A DNA stretch of 64,000 bases from Cetobacterium somerae ATCC BAA-474. Lineage in GTDB: Bacteria; Fusobacteriota; Fusobacteriia; Fusobacteriales; Fusobacteriaceae. Below are positions 51,016 through 61,208 of the stretch, piece by piece; position 1 is the stretch's first letter; each line of letters begins with the position of its first letter. Location of the stretch: assembly GCF_000479045.1 (NCBI RefSeq), contig NZ_KI518171.1:42068-106067 (forward strand), read 5' to 3'. The notes below the pieces were generated by a model. That model was not told the origin of the DNA. It searched no databases and saw nothing but the letters and a program-made list of their open reading frames with translations. Made by a program: the position numbers and the translations under genes.

Positions 51016-52036
51016 TCTCTTTTCCTCCTGTCATAGACTTTCCAACTTCTTGAATCTTCTCATATATTGGAACTAATTTAGGATTTGATGTCATTACCTC
51101 TTGGTGTAGTGGTAAAACTCTCTCTTGGAACGGTAACACCTCTGGATAGAAGAACTGTACGTTCATCTCCTCTTTAGCTTGTTTAATAGATTTCTCTACA
51201 GAATCTCCCCAAGCATCTCTTTGAACTCTTGAGATTATTTGGAATCCTTTATCAAAAACCTCTCTCTCCTCTGGTGAAAGATTACTTAAAAATCTCTCAT
51301 TTCCAATAACTATATCAGGTACCATCTGGTGCATGTTGTAAGAGTAATACTTAGCAACTTCACCATGTTTGTTACTTGTTACAGCTAACTCGTTATTTTC
51401 CGCTCCATCTATAACGTTTTGTTGCAGTGCTGTATAAACTTCTCCAAACCCCATTGGAGTAGCTGATCCACCAAATAGTTGCATCATTCTAATATTAGAA
51501 GCACTCTGTTGAACTCTAATTTTTAACCCTTTTAAATCATCTGGAGTAAGTATTGGTTTTTTAACTGTATAGAAGTTTCTAGTTCCAGCATCTAACCAAG
51601 CTACTGCTTCAAATCCAGATTTTTTTGTAGATTTAAATATTGGATCTACAATCTCTTTATCATCCATAACTGCATGATAGTGCTCTGGACTTGTAAACAG
51701 ATATGGTAAGTTAAAGATTTGATATATATCTTCAAAACTCTCTAATATTGCATTACTTGCAACAGTAAAATTAATAGCCCCTGTTTGAGTTAACTCAACT
51801 GTATTTACTTGAGAACCTAAAAGCTCATTTGGAAATATTTGAACATCATACTTATCACCAAGATTTTCCTCTATGTACTTCTCAAAAGCAAGCAGCCCTA
51901 TGTTAGTAGGGTGATCTGCCGCTTGGTTGTGTGATACTCTGATGATTTCTTTTCCATTTCCTTTATTACAAGATGTAAAAAGAGCTCCCATGACAATTGC
52001 CATAGTTCCCATTAAAACCTTTTTCATTATTCTCAT
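51008..52036 (-). CDS. TRAP transporter substrate-binding protein (DctP), lipoprotein
   Basis: 342 residues. The signal peptide ends in a lipobox (ALFTSC, Cys23), so unlike most TRAP binding proteins it is predicted to be lipid-anchored. Conserved carboxylate-site stretches: DAGTRNFYTVKKPI, LKGLKIRVQQS and MGFGEVYTALQQNVIDGAEN. Directly after uxuB (27 bases) in one transcript, which supports a uronate ligand. Ribosome site AGGGAG. Confidence 0.92.
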   Translation of the reverse strand: MRIMKKVLMGTMAIVMGALFTSCNKGNGKEIIRVSHNQAADHPTNIGLLAFEKYIEENLGDKYDVQIFPNELLGSQVNTVELTQTGAINFTVASNAILESFEDIYQIFNLPYLFTSPEHYHAVMDDKEIVDPIFKSTKKSGFEAVAWLDAGTRNFYTVKKPILTPDDLKGLKIRVQQSASNIRMMQLFGGSATPMGFGEVYTALQQNVIDGAENNELAVTSNKHGEVAKYYSYNMHQMVPDIVIGNERFLSNLSPEEREVFDKGFQIISRVQRDAWGDSVEKSIKQAKEEMNVQFFYPEVLPFQERVLPLHQEVMTSNPKLVPIYEKIQEVGKSMTGGKENE

Positions 52037-52063
52037 CTTTCTATCTCCCTTTAATTAAGATTC

Positions 52064-53668
52064 TTATTTTGCCTCTAAATACTTGTGTAAAGTATTTCTA
52101 ACTGCATCCTCCCCAGATAGCATTTCTACAAAATAATTTTCTATTAATTCTGAAAGACCAACTTCTTCTAAGTTAACTCCAAAGATTCTATCATTTGTAA
52201 GCACAGTTTTTAGTTGCCCTTTGTAGCTCTCAGGTTTTCCAAACTCAATCCCTACTAGCTGTTCTTTAAGCATCTCTAACATTGGGTCATTACTAATTGA
52301 TCTCTCTAATCCCTTATCATCCACTCCTAAAAGGTATCTAAACCACCCAGCTAACACTAGTGGAATATATTTTAATGATTTAACATCTAAATTCTCATCA
52401 GCCATGTATGACTTAATAGTCTCTCCAAATCTGATAGCTATCTTTTGAGATGTATCTGTAGCTATTCTTTCAGGTTGATCTGGAATATATGGATTTAGGA
52501 ATCTCTCATCTATAACCTCATCTATAAAGGCCTTTGGATCGATTATCTTTGGACTTTCAACAACTTTTAAAGCCTCATTATAACCAACCTCTTTTATTAA
52601 TCTGTTTAAATCCTCATCACTTGCAGCATCATAAATTGATTTCTTATTTAAGATACATCCAAATATTGCAAGTGTTGTATGTAGTGGGTTTAAACATGTA
52701 GTTACTTTCATTTTTTCTGTTTTCTCAACAGTTTCTCTATCTGTTAAAAATACTCCAGCTGCCTCTAGGTTTGGTCTTCCATTAGGGAATTTATCCTCAA
52801 CTATAAAGTACTCTGGTATTTCAGCGTTAACAAAAGGAGCCACAAAGCTGTTTCTATTTGTAATAACTGGTGCCATATCCTCAAATCCTAACTTCTCTAA
52901 AGAGATTTGTACCTCTTCAGCTGGTCTTGGAGTGATTTTATCAATCATAGTCACAGGGTAAGATACTTTAGACTCATCTTTTAAATATGCTAAGAACTCA
53001 TCTTCAACATATCCATTAGTGTTCCAAGCAGTAGCTATCTCTAAAACAGCTGCCTTTATTTTATCCCCGTTTCCAGAACAGTTATCCATACTTACTAAAC
53101 TTATTGGTGTTCCATTAGTTTTAAATCTTGAGTAAAGTAGCTTTGTAATTAAAGCCATTACATGCTTTGGTGAAGTAAATCCGTTTTTGAAATCCTCTAA
53201 TATAACTCCAAAATAGTTTCCTGAAGGATCCTTTAAGTTATATCCCTTTTCAGTTATTGTAAAACTAATCATCTGAAGTGAATCTTTTTTTACAATCTCC
53301 TCTAAAGTTTTGAAGTTCTCATCAGTAGCTTTTATCGACTCAACGATACTACCAATAATCTCATTTTGGAAATCTCCATTTTTATTTAACGTCGTTAAGA
53401 TAGTTAAATTGTCAAATGGTGTGTAAGCTTTATCAATGATCTCAGTGTCAAAGCTCTCAGCTACAATAATCCCTGTATTCTCTAGATTTTTTTCAATTAA
53501 AACTTGTTGTACTTTCCCCATGTATGCTCTAAAGATATTTCCAGCACCAAAGTGTAACCACTTTGGCGTTTTTAAAGTTTCTTCTTTTACTGCTTCAATA
53601 TCATATTTTGGTACTATTACCCCTAATGAACCATCTATGTTTTTTATATCCTTTAAGTTTAATTTCAT
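52064..53668 (-). CDS. uxuB: Fructuronate reductase (mannonate oxidoreductase)
   Basis: 534 residues of the polyol-specific long-chain dehydrogenase family. N-terminal NAD motif HFGAGNIFRAYMG, then SLVSMDNCSGNGDK and the MIDKITPRP stretch typical of the mannitol dehydrogenase group. Reduces D-fructuronate to D-mannonate, the substrate of UxuA encoded next to it. The context with uxaC and uxuA fixes the call over tagaturonate reductase. Confidence 0.92.
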   Translation of the reverse strand: MKLNLKDIKNIDGSLGVIVPKYDIEAVKEETLKTPKWLHFGAGNIFRAYMGKVQQVLIEKNLENTGIIVAESFDTEIIDKAYTPFDNLTILTTLNKNGDFQNEIIGSIVESIKATDENFKTLEEIVKKDSLQMISFTITEKGYNLKDPSGNYFGVILEDFKNGFTSPKHVMALITKLLYSRFKTNGTPISLVSMDNCSGNGDKIKAAVLEIATAWNTNGYVEDEFLAYLKDESKVSYPVTMIDKITPRPAEEVQISLEKLGFEDMAPVITNRNSFVAPFVNAEIPEYFIVEDKFPNGRPNLEAAGVFLTDRETVEKTEKMKVTTCLNPLHTTLAIFGCILNKKSIYDAASDEDLNRLIKEVGYNEALKVVESPKIIDPKAFIDEVIDERFLNPYIPDQPERIATDTSQKIAIRFGETIKSYMADENLDVKSLKYIPLVLAGWFRYLLGVDDKGLERSISNDPMLEMLKEQLVGIEFGKPESYKGQLKTVLTNDRIFGVNLEEVGLSELIENYFVEMLSGEDAVRNTLHKYLEAK

Positions 53669-53694
53669 CTCAAATCTCCTTTTGTTAATAACTA

Positions 53695-54741
53695 TTACTT
53701 TAACTTAGAAAGAGTCTCCCAAATTCCTGTTATATAACTTGCTCCTAAAGCTCTATCATATAATCCGTATCCTGGTTTTCCTGTTTCTCCCCAAATCATT
53801 CTTCCGTGATCTGGTCTTAAATATCCATCAAAGTTATTCTTATGAAGTGCTGCCATAATCTTAACTATATCTAATGATCCACACCCTGAGTAGTGAGCTG
53901 ACTCTTCAAAGCTTACTCCATCCTCAAGAAGTTTTACGTTTCTTACGTGCATAAAGTGGATTCTTCCCATTGCACTGTACTTATCTACTAATCTCTCCAT
54001 GTTGTTGAAGTTAGCACATCCTAATGATCCTGTACAAAGAGTTAATCCGTTGTACTTACTATCAACTAGACTTAAGAATCTATCAACATTTTCCTCACAT
54101 GTTATGATTCTTGGAAGTCCAAAGATTGGCCAAGGTGGATCGTCCGGGTGAATAGCCATTTTTACATCAGCCTCTTCAGCTACTGGAATAATCTCTTTTA
54201 AGAAATACTCTAAATTAGCCCAAAGTCCCTCTTGTCCTATACTTTTATATCCTGCAAATAGCTCTGCTAACTGCTCTTTTGTGTAACTTGAATCCCATCC
54301 TGGTAGTGATAGGTTACTATTTAATGGATCTAACGCATCAACTTGGTCCTTATAGTAAACAAGTGCTGTTGAACCATCCTCTAACTCTTTATCTAACTGT
54401 GATCTAGTCCAGTCAAATACAGGCATGAAATTATAACATATAACTTTAACTCCTGCAGCTCCTAAGTTTCTTATGTTCTGCTTGTAGTTTGCTATATACT
54501 CATCTCTTTTTCCAATACCTAACTTTATATCTTCATGTACTGGTACACTCTCTATAACATCAAATTTTAATCCAGCTTTTTCAACTGTCTCCTTTAAAGC
54601 TAATATCTTATCCATTGGCCAAACTTCTCCAACAGGAACATCATATATAGCTGTTACAATACTATCCATTGTTGGAATCTGCTTTATGTACTCCAGTTTT
54701 ACTGGATCAGATTCTCCATACCATCTAAATGATAATTTCAC
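53695..54741 (-). CDS. uxuA: Mannonate dehydratase
   Basis: 348 residues. The signature [15 protein letters not shown] contains metal-binding residues; MHVRNVK and [12 protein letters not shown] are also conserved. Dehydrates D-mannonate to 2-keto-3-deoxygluconate with Fe(II)/Mn(II). Lies between uxaC (28 bases) and uxuB (26 bases). The product enters the same pool as the KduD product. Confidence 0.96.
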   Translation of the reverse strand: MKLSFRWYGESDPVKLEYIKQIPTMDSIVTAIYDVPVGEVWPMDKILALKETVEKAGLKFDVIESVPVHEDIKLGIGKRDEYIANYKQNIRNLGAAGVKVICYNFMPVFDWTRSQLDKELEDGSTALVYYKDQVDALDPLNSNLSLPGWDSSYTKEQLAELFAGYKSIGQEGLWANLEYFLKEIIPVAEEADVKMAIHPDDPPWPIFGLPRIITCEENVDRFLSLVDSKYNGLTLCTGSLGCANFNNMERLVDKYSAMGRIHFMHVRNVKLLEDGVSFEESAHYSGCGSLDIVKIMAALHKNNFDGYLRPDHGRMIWGETGKPGYGLYDRALGASYITGIWETLSKLK

Positions 54742-54769
54742 TTTCTCCTCCTTAAAATATCTATATTAA

Positions 54770-56173
54770 TTAAATTTCTAACTTAAAGTAGTTCTTTGCA
54801 TTGATAAAACAGATCTCTTCAATCATTGCTTTTAAGATCTCCTCATCATATGGAACCTCTCCATCCTCTACCCAAGTTCCCACTAAGTTACAAAGTATTC
54901 TTCTGAAGTACTCGTGTCTTGTGTAAGATAGGAAACTTCTAGAGTCTGTAAGCATTCCTACAAATCTTCTTAAAAGTCCCAGTTGAGATAGAGCTGTCAT
55001 TTGACGAATCATTCCATCCTTTTGATCGTTAAACCACCATCCAGATCCAAACTGAATCTTTCCTGGAGTATCACTATTTTGGAAGTTACCAATCATAGTT
55101 CCAAGAACTTCATTGTCCTTTGGATTTAAACAGTAAAGTATTGTTTTTGGAAGTTTTCCATCTACATCTAAACTATTTAATAACTTTGATAAAACCTCTC
55201 CATAGTTATTATCTGCTATTGAATCAAAACCAACATCTGCACCTAGTTTTTTAAACATTCTTTCGTTGTTATTTCTAAGAGCACCCATGTGTAGTTGCAT
55301 TCCTAAATCATTTTTGTAATAAATCTTTCCAAGAGCTAAGAAGATCTCAGTTTTATAAATATCTGCTTCCTCTTTTGTTAAAGTCTCTCCTGCTAATCTC
55401 TTAGCGAAGATTGCCTCTATTCTATTCTCAGTATCTCTTCTATAAAAAGGTGCCTCTAAACTGTGGTCAGTTACAACACAACCATTTTCTACGAAGAACT
55501 CCACTCTTCTCTCTAAAACCTCTACTAGTTTTTTGAAAGAGTCTATCTTTTCATTTGAAACAGTTTCTAATTTTTCTAACCAGATTAGGTAATCATCTTT
55601 TTCTAAATAGATGGCCTTATCAGGTCTGAAAGTTGGAAGAACTTTTACTTTAAAGTTCTCATCCTTTAAAATCTCTTGATGAAACTCTAATGTATCAGCA
55701 GGATCATCTGTTGTACAAAGTGCCTTTACATTTGATCTCTCTACAAGTCTTTTAGCTGTAAACTCACTTGTTTTTAAAAGCTCATTAGCTTTGTTCCAGA
55801 TGCTCTCAGCAGTCTTTCTATTTAATACCTCTTCTATTCCAAAGAATCTCTTAAGTTCTAAGTGAGACCAGTGGAAAAGTGGGTTTCCATAAGCGTATTC
55901 CATAGTTTCTGCAAAAGCTAAGAACTTCTCATAGTCAGTTGCATCTCCTGTAATATACTTTTCATCTACACCATTTGATCTCATAGCTCTCCACTTATAG
56001 TGATCTCCATAAAGCCAAATCTGTGTTATATTTTCATAGCTTTTATTCTCAGCTATCTCCTTTGGATTAAGGTGACAGTGATAATCGAATATAGGCATTT
56101 TTTCTGCATATTCATATAGTTTTTTACTTACATCATTTTTTAATAAAAAATCTGAATCCATAAATTTTCTCAT
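54770..56173 (-). CDS. uxaC: Glucuronate isomerase
   Basis: 467 residues, the family length. Landmarks: FDYHCHLNPKEIA with the metal-binding His pair, HMGALRNNN, GSGWWFNDQ and GMLTDSRSFLSYTRHEYFRR. Isomerises D-glucuronate to D-fructuronate (and galacturonate to tagaturonate). First gene of the operon; the absence of uxaA/uxaB-type genes points to glucuronate use. Confidence 0.96.
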   Translation of the reverse strand: MRKFMDSDFLLKNDVSKKLYEYAEKMPIFDYHCHLNPKEIAENKSYENITQIWLYGDHYKWRAMRSNGVDEKYITGDATDYEKFLAFAETMEYAYGNPLFHWSHLELKRFFGIEEVLNRKTAESIWNKANELLKTSEFTAKRLVERSNVKALCTTDDPADTLEFHQEILKDENFKVKVLPTFRPDKAIYLEKDDYLIWLEKLETVSNEKIDSFKKLVEVLERRVEFFVENGCVVTDHSLEAPFYRRDTENRIEAIFAKRLAGETLTKEEADIYKTEIFLALGKIYYKNDLGMQLHMGALRNNNERMFKKLGADVGFDSIADNNYGEVLSKLLNSLDVDGKLPKTILYCLNPKDNEVLGTMIGNFQNSDTPGKIQFGSGWWFNDQKDGMIRQMTALSQLGLLRRFVGMLTDSRSFLSYTRHEYFRRILCNLVGTWVEDGEVPYDEEILKAMIEEICFINAKNYFKLEI

Positions 56174-56204
56174 TTAGAAACTCCTTCAAATCTTTTTGTA
56201 TTAG

Positions 56205-56214
56205 TTGTATGCAA
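56205..56214. promoter_or_regulatory. Operator-like TTGTATGCAA at the uxaC transcription start
   Basis: Differs by one base from the palindrome TTGTATACAA; located just past the -10 box. The FCD regulator at 56354-57049 is the likely binder. Confidence 0.5.
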
Positions 56215-56216
56215 GT

Positions 56217-56245
56217 ATGATAACCAATCTTTTAGAATTTGTCAA
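56217..56245 (-). promoter_or_regulatory. Promoter of the hexuronate operon
   Basis: Minus strand: TTGACA (56245-56240), 17 bases, TATCAT (56222-56217). Confidence 0.82.
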
Positions 56246-56295
56246 TATATTTTTTTGTTCTATTTCAAGAGTTTAGTGTTCTATTTTAAACAAAA

Positions 56296-56336
56296 AGCAC
56301 TTGAAATATAGTAATTTGAACTATACCTCAAGTGCT
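56296..56336 (-). terminator. Terminator of the uxu-type regulator gene
   Basis: AGCACTTGA (56296-56304) pairs with TCAAGTGCT (56328-56336); further pairing inside; TTTTTG follows on the minus strand. Confidence 0.78.
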
Positions 56337-56353
56337 ACATCTCAATATTTTTT

Positions 56354-57049
56354 TTACTTACTGCAAAAATACTCTGGATATTTTGCTTCATATTTTTTAA
56401 TTACATCTTTATAATTTAGAAGATGTTTTTCAATCAGTGTATCTACATTTTTATCATCTTTATTCTTTATTAACTCTACAATTTTTATATGTTGATTTAG
56501 TGTAGCTTCAATATTAGTTTTCTCTAAAGCATCTAAAAGTCTAAGTCTATCATAGTGAGTCGATAATCTTTTAATAGCTTTCCAACTATTCTTTTTATTG
56601 TAGTGCTCAAACAGTATATAGTGAAACTCGTTATCTAAAGTGAAAAACTCATGTAGATCCCCATCAAAATTTAATATTATCTTTTGATACTCTATATTTT
56701 TCTCTAACTTCATCACTAAATCATTTACATTTTTATCACACATAGCCATTTTTAAAATTCTCTCTTCACAAGTTTCTCTAACAAAGATAGCTTCCTCTAC
56801 TAAGTCATAATCTATCTTAGAAACAAAAGACCCTTTTTGAGGAAAAACTTGTAGTAACTTCTCCTCTACTAACTGTACAATAGCCTCTCTCAGTGGCGTT
56901 CTACTTACATTTAGTATCTTACTTAACTCTATCTCCCCTATTGATTCCCCTGGTTTTAAATTTAGACTCATAATATTCTCTCTCAAAACTCTATATATAT
57001 ACTGTCTAGTATTTTCTTTAGAATTTTTACTTACCCCTTGTAATCTCAT
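56354..57049 (-). CDS. GntR-family regulator, FadR/FCD subfamily (hexuronate operon)
   Basis: 231 residues. Winged HTH (about 10-80) with LNVSRTPLREAIVQLVEEKLL and PQKGSFVSKI; FCD domain with EEAIFVRETCEERIL. It lies directly upstream of the hexuronate operon and resembles UxuR/ExuR-type repressors, whose effectors are fructuronate or glucuronate. A GTATAC-containing site (57102-57107) upstream of its own -10 box may be for autoregulation. Confidence 0.88.
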   Translation of the reverse strand: MRLQGVSKNSKENTRQYIYRVLRENIMSLNLKPGESIGEIELSKILNVSRTPLREAIVQLVEEKLLQVFPQKGSFVSKIDYDLVEEAIFVRETCEERILKMAMCDKNVNDLVMKLEKNIEYQKIILNFDGDLHEFFTLDNEFHYILFEHYNKKNSWKAIKRLSTHYDRLRLLDALEKTNIEATLNQHIKIVELIKNKDDKNVDTLIEKHLLNYKDVIKKYEAKYPEYFCSK

Positions 57050-57229
57050 CCTTTTCTCTCCTATAAATGTTTTTATATATTATATCAGCATTTTGTTTAA
57101 ATGTATACTAGTCATACCTTTAAAATTGTATTCAATTTTTTTATCTTGAAAACAACAAAGGAAATATATTGTTTTTCTTGTATTTTAGTAGAGAAATAGA
57201 AGTTAAATCAAATTTTTCAGGAGGTTTTT

Positions 57230-57982
57230 ATGATAGATATAGGAACGATATTTTTAGTATGTTTAATCATCTATATTTTATTCAAAAGAAGAGATCTTAT
57301 TAAACTAGATTTAAGAATTCAAAGGATGCAATACATACTCTTTATAGTTTTTGTTATATTCTTGCTTTTTGTAATAAACTTCTTAGATCAAAAAATCGCT
57401 TTCATTATATCTAATCAATACCCTCAAGGTTTACTAGCTAACTATCCTCTAACAAATGAAACTCTAACTGATATTTTTAAAGGGATAACTCATCTAGGTG
57501 AACCTAATTACTTAGCTTTAGTTGCTTTTCCTGCTTTTTTATATTTTAGATATAAAAAAAATACGAAACTTCAAACTTTAATTTTAAGCGCAGTTGTTAT
57601 AATGATGTTTGGTTCTTTAATCTCAACTATTTTAAAAGCTGTTTTTGTAAGAAGTCGACCATATCAAGAGTGGAATAATTTTGGCTTCTATTTTATCACA
57701 GATGTACTACAAAAAAGAGTTCCTTATAATGGAGATTATATGTCTTTCCCATCAGGGCATACTCTGGTAGCTTCTTGTGGATTCTTTTACTTAGCAATGA
57801 TGAATAAAAATATTCATATGAAAATATTTTGGTCTGCTTTTCCAATATTAGTTGCTGTTTCAAGAGTTTATCTATCATATCACTGGTTAAGTGATGTTTT
57901 AGCTAGTTTACTATTTGGACTTTTCCTTGCTAAAAAGTATAGAGATAGCCTTGACCCATCCTCTTTAAATAACTTAAGCTAG
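57230..57982 (+). CDS. PAP2-family membrane phosphatase
   Basis: 250 residues with about six helices. All three phosphatase motifs are present: KxxxxxxRP at 136-144, PSGH at 174-177, and SRxxxxxHxxxD at 211-222 with His218 as nucleophile. Typical substrates are undecaprenyl pyrophosphate, phosphatidate or phosphatidylglycerophosphate; the active site faces the periplasm. Monocistronic. Confidence 0.92.
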   Translation: MIDIGTIFLVCLIIYILFKRRDLIKLDLRIQRMQYILFIVFVIFLLFVINFLDQKIAFIISNQYPQGLLANYPLTNETLTDIFKGITHLGEPNYLALVAFPAFLYFRYKKNTKLQTLILSAVVIMMFGSLISTILKAVFVRSRPYQEWNNFGFYFITDVLQKRVPYNGDYMSFPSGHTLVASCGFFYLAMMNKNIHMKIFWSAFPILVAVSRVYLSYHWLSDVLASLLFGLFLAKKYRDSLDPSSLNNLS

Positions 57983-58000
57983 GTATTTTATACCTAGCTT
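57976..58000. terminator. Bidirectional terminator between PAP2 and SNF2 genes
   Basis: 11-bp arms AAGCTAGGTAT (57976-57986) and complement (57990-58000), 3-base loop, T-run on the plus strand; the PAP2 stop codon is inside the stem. Confidence 0.88.
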
Positions 58001-58011
58001 TTTTTGTACCA

Positions 58012-61000
58012 TTAGAATAACTTTAATAACTCATCTCTATTCATTTTTAAAAGCTCTCGCTTCTCTCCATCTAAAACTTCACTAATAACCTTTGATTTCT
58101 CATCTTTTATTAGATTTATCTTCTCCTCAATAGTTCCCTTAGTTATAAGTCTAAATACATTTACCACATTTTTTTGTCCCATTCTATGTGCTCTATCTGT
58201 AGCTTGGTTCTCCACAGATGGATTCCACCAAGGATCAAAGTGTATAACTGTATCTGCACCTGTTAAATTTAGTCCACTACCTCCAGCTTTTAAAGAGATT
58301 ACAAATATATCTCCCTCTCCACCATTGAATCTTTCCACTAAGTTTAAACGCTCCTCTATCTTAGTTTTTCCATCTAAATATAAAATATTAAACTCATCTT
58401 TTAAGTGTTCCTTTATTATACTTAACATCTCTGTAAATTGAGAGAAAAGTAGCACCCTATGTCCTCCGCTTTTAGCCTCTTGAAGTAGTTCTAAAAGAGC
58501 ATCTAGCTTTGCACTCTCCCCTTTATAATCCTCAATAAATAGCTTTGGATGATTACACAGTTGACGAAGCCTTGTTAAACAAGATAGTATTTTTATAGCA
58601 TCACTACCATTAGCTTCTACCTCTCTTTTATACTTTTCTAAATATCCTAAGTATAACTTTCTCTGTTTCTCACTTAATTCAACAATCACATCCTGTTCAA
58701 TTTTGTCTGGAAGCTCTTTTAATACTTCACTCTTTGTACGTCTTAAAATAAATGGCCCCACAACACTTTTTAAACTTTTCAGATTATCTAAGTATCTCTT
58801 TTTAAATGTTGTATGTTTTCCAAGATACCCTGGGAAAGCAAAGTCAAATATACTCCAAAGTTCAAGTATGTTATTTTCAATAGGAGTACCTGTAAGAGCT
58901 ATTTTAGTTTCACCCTTTATCTCTTTTATAGCATTTGAAGTTTTCCCCAAAATATTTTTTATATTCTGTGCTTCATCTATAACTATATTGGCAAATCCCT
59001 CTTTAAAAGGTATCATTCCATATAAATCTAAATCATTTTTTAGCACTCCATAAGTTGTTATTAAAACCTCGCCACTTTTTAGACTTTTAATAGTCTCTTC
59101 TCTCTCCCACTTTACACCTACACACATCTTTACTGTTACATTAGGAGCAAATTTTTCAAACTCACTTTTCCAGTTATAAACTAGTGATTTTGGAGCTATA
59201 ACTATACTTGGCAGTTCTCTTTTTTCTAGTGCTAAATACGCTATAGTTTGTAGTGTTTTTCCAAGTCCCATATCATCAGCTAAGATTCCACCAAGACCAA
59301 GTTTTTTAAGAGTATTTAACCACTGAACTCCATAAAGTTGATAGTCTCTTAGCATAGGAAAACTCTTTTTAATAGCTAACTCTTCCTCTTTACTACTAAT
59401 AGATTTTAGATTTCTGTCCATTACCTCAAACTCGCTATCTAAAACTATATTTTTTATTTTTTTTAGCGTTGAACTTAAGAAATAACTATAGTTTTTAGCT
59501 CTAGATATAACTCCAGCCTCTATCTCTTTTTTACTCACCTCTGCTATATCTAAAAGATCATTTAAATCATCTAGCTCAGAGGTATCACTTATATCTATTA
59601 TTCCACCATTTTTTAAAAGGTAATACTTTTTCTTTTCACGAACTGCAGTTAAAAATCTAAGTACCTCATCTTTATCTATTCCATCTATATTAAAACTTAT
59701 CTCTAAAATATCAGTGACCTTTGTTTCTACACGGTAGCTAGCAGTGGTATAACTTTTATTTTTAAACTCCTCAGAGTAATATATCTCATAGTATCTTTCT
59801 AACTCAGGTATACCCTCTACTACAAACTTATATATACTTTCAACATTTGTAATGTGATAAGCGTTGTTTTCAAAGTTATTTTGATAATCTTTTAAAACAT
59901 CTTTATATAAAGAGTATCCCTCTAAAGCATTGCTTAAAATTATTGTTCCATCTAAGTCACCCTCATATATTCCATCATAGAACCTCTTAGTATAAACCTT
60001 TAATCCATAAGTATTATAGGAATCTATATATATTTTATCCTCTATCTTTTTAGGAGTATAAACCTTTTTCTTTATACTTTCTGATAACTCTAACTTTGCC
60101 ATTTTTTGAATGGAGTTTATAACTACAGGAAGATTATTTTCACTAATTACCATAGTTTCACTTCTACTAGTTTTTTGACGAATTTTTTTATAAACTTCTA
60201 TATCCTCACTTGAAACTCTATAAAAAATTGGAGTTCCATTGTCTAAATAAAGAAGAGTTCTCTCTCCCCTTTGAATAAAACTAGATATATTTTTAAAAGC
60301 CAGCTCTATATCACTACCAGAGTTTTTAACATCTATCTCTAATATCTCTTTTAAACTTTTTTCTTTTAAAATTATTTGGTTTCCTTCAACTAAGATATCC
60401 ATTAGTCTATCAAAACTAAACTTATTACTTAAAATAGTTGAAATATTAAGTTCACCATAATAACTTTTTTCTAAAATTCCCTCATACTCCTTTAGAAAAT
60501 CTAAGAACTTTTTCTCCCACCCTTGAAAGTAGTCTGTTGCAGGGTTATACTGATATGATTTTCCAAAATCAAAGGACGTTAGACCATAGGCTTTTAAAAA
60601 TTTTGATAGCTTATTAGTTAACTTATAGTTTTTATCCTTTGTTACAATCTCTATATCTAGTTTAAAGTCTATATATCCCCTTATATTTTCAATTTTTGGA
60701 GTGATCTTTAAAAATATTAGATTTTTTTTCTCACCCATTGGATTTTTTAAAAAATCTAGGTGGATATCTGGTTTAGCTTTTTCTATGCTCTCTTTCTTTA
60801 ATACTAAATTATATGCTGCCATAGCAACGGCTACTATATGTTTACAAGGTTTTACATTCTCTCTAAAATACATACAGCTACAATTAAAATCTAAAACTTC
60901 ATCTTTACTAAAAATAACCTCAGTTTTATAGTTTAAATAGTTACTTCCCTTTACAGAGCCTTCAAGATTACGAACTCCCTCTCCGTAATACTCCTCTTCT

Positions 61001-61107
61001 ACACCATAAAGTTTGAAGTTCCCAGCTTTTCCTCTATTATAATAGTCTTTTCCACGACTGTAAATTGTGTATCCAACTTCATTTTCTAGTCTCTTTAAAA
61101 AATCCAA
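58012..61107 (-). CDS. SWIM zinc finger - SNF2 family ATPase
   Basis: 1031 residues. SWIM finger Cys76-x-Cys78 ... Cys88-x-His90 at the N-terminus, a long middle region (bacterial SNF2-associated), and an SNF2 motor from about residue 585. Motor motifs: ADDMGLGKT (Walker A), VIDEAQNIKN (DEAQ, Walker B), LTGTPIENN, and the second lobe with LFSQFTEML, SLKAGGSGLNLTGADTVI and QATDRAHRMGQ. Acts on DNA or DNA-bound protein complexes; bacterial members (RapA-like or HepA-like) are little studied. Monocistronic. Confidence 0.93.
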   Translation of the reverse strand: MDFLKRLENEVGYTIYSRGKDYYNRGKAGNFKLYGVEEEYYGEGVRNLEGSVKGSNYLNYKTEVIFSKDEVLDFNCSCMYFRENVKPCKHIVAVAMAAYNLVLKKESIEKAKPDIHLDFLKNPMGEKKNLIFLKITPKIENIRGYIDFKLDIEIVTKDKNYKLTNKLSKFLKAYGLTSFDFGKSYQYNPATDYFQGWEKKFLDFLKEYEGILEKSYYGELNISTILSNKFSFDRLMDILVEGNQIILKEKSLKEILEIDVKNSGSDIELAFKNISSFIQRGERTLLYLDNGTPIFYRVSSEDIEVYKKIRQKTSRSETMVISENNLPVVINSIQKMAKLELSESIKKKVYTPKKIEDKIYIDSYNTYGLKVYTKRFYDGIYEGDLDGTIILSNALEGYSLYKDVLKDYQNNFENNAYHITNVESIYKFVVEGIPELERYYEIYYSEEFKNKSYTTASYRVETKVTDILEISFNIDGIDKDEVLRFLTAVREKKKYYLLKNGGIIDISDTSELDDLNDLLDIAEVSKKEIEAGVISRAKNYSYFLSSTLKKIKNIVLDSEFEVMDRNLKSISSKEEELAIKKSFPMLRDYQLYGVQWLNTLKKLGLGGILADDMGLGKTLQTIAYLALEKRELPSIVIAPKSLVYNWKSEFEKFAPNVTVKMCVGVKWEREETIKSLKSGEVLITTYGVLKNDLDLYGMIPFKEGFANIVIDEAQNIKNILGKTSNAIKEIKGETKIALTGTPIENNILELWSIFDFAFPGYLGKHTTFKKRYLDNLKSLKSVVGPFILRRTKSEVLKELPDKIEQDVIVELSEKQRKLYLGYLEKYKREVEANGSDAIKILSCLTRLRQLCNHPKLFIEDYKGESAKLDALLELLQEAKSGGHRVLLFSQFTEMLSIIKEHLKDEFNILYLDGKTKIEERLNLVERFNGGEGDIFVISLKAGGSGLNLTGADTVIHFDPWWNPSVENQATDRAHRMGQKNVVNVFRLITKGTIEEKINLIKDEKSKVISEVLDGEKRELLKMNRDELLKLF

Positions 61108-61182
61108 TTGTACCCTCCAATTTTTTTCTTTTATTTTATATTATATCACAAAACCTTTATTTCAAAAATTTATAAAAAAAGA

Positions 61183-61206
61183 GGCTAGATAAATTAATAT
61201 CTAACC
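61183..61206 (-). terminator. Terminator of the AGCS-lysA operon
   Basis: On the minus strand GGTTAGATA pairs with TATCTAGCC (one U-G pair), 6-base loop, then a T-run. Confidence 0.8.
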
Positions 61207-61208
61207 CC

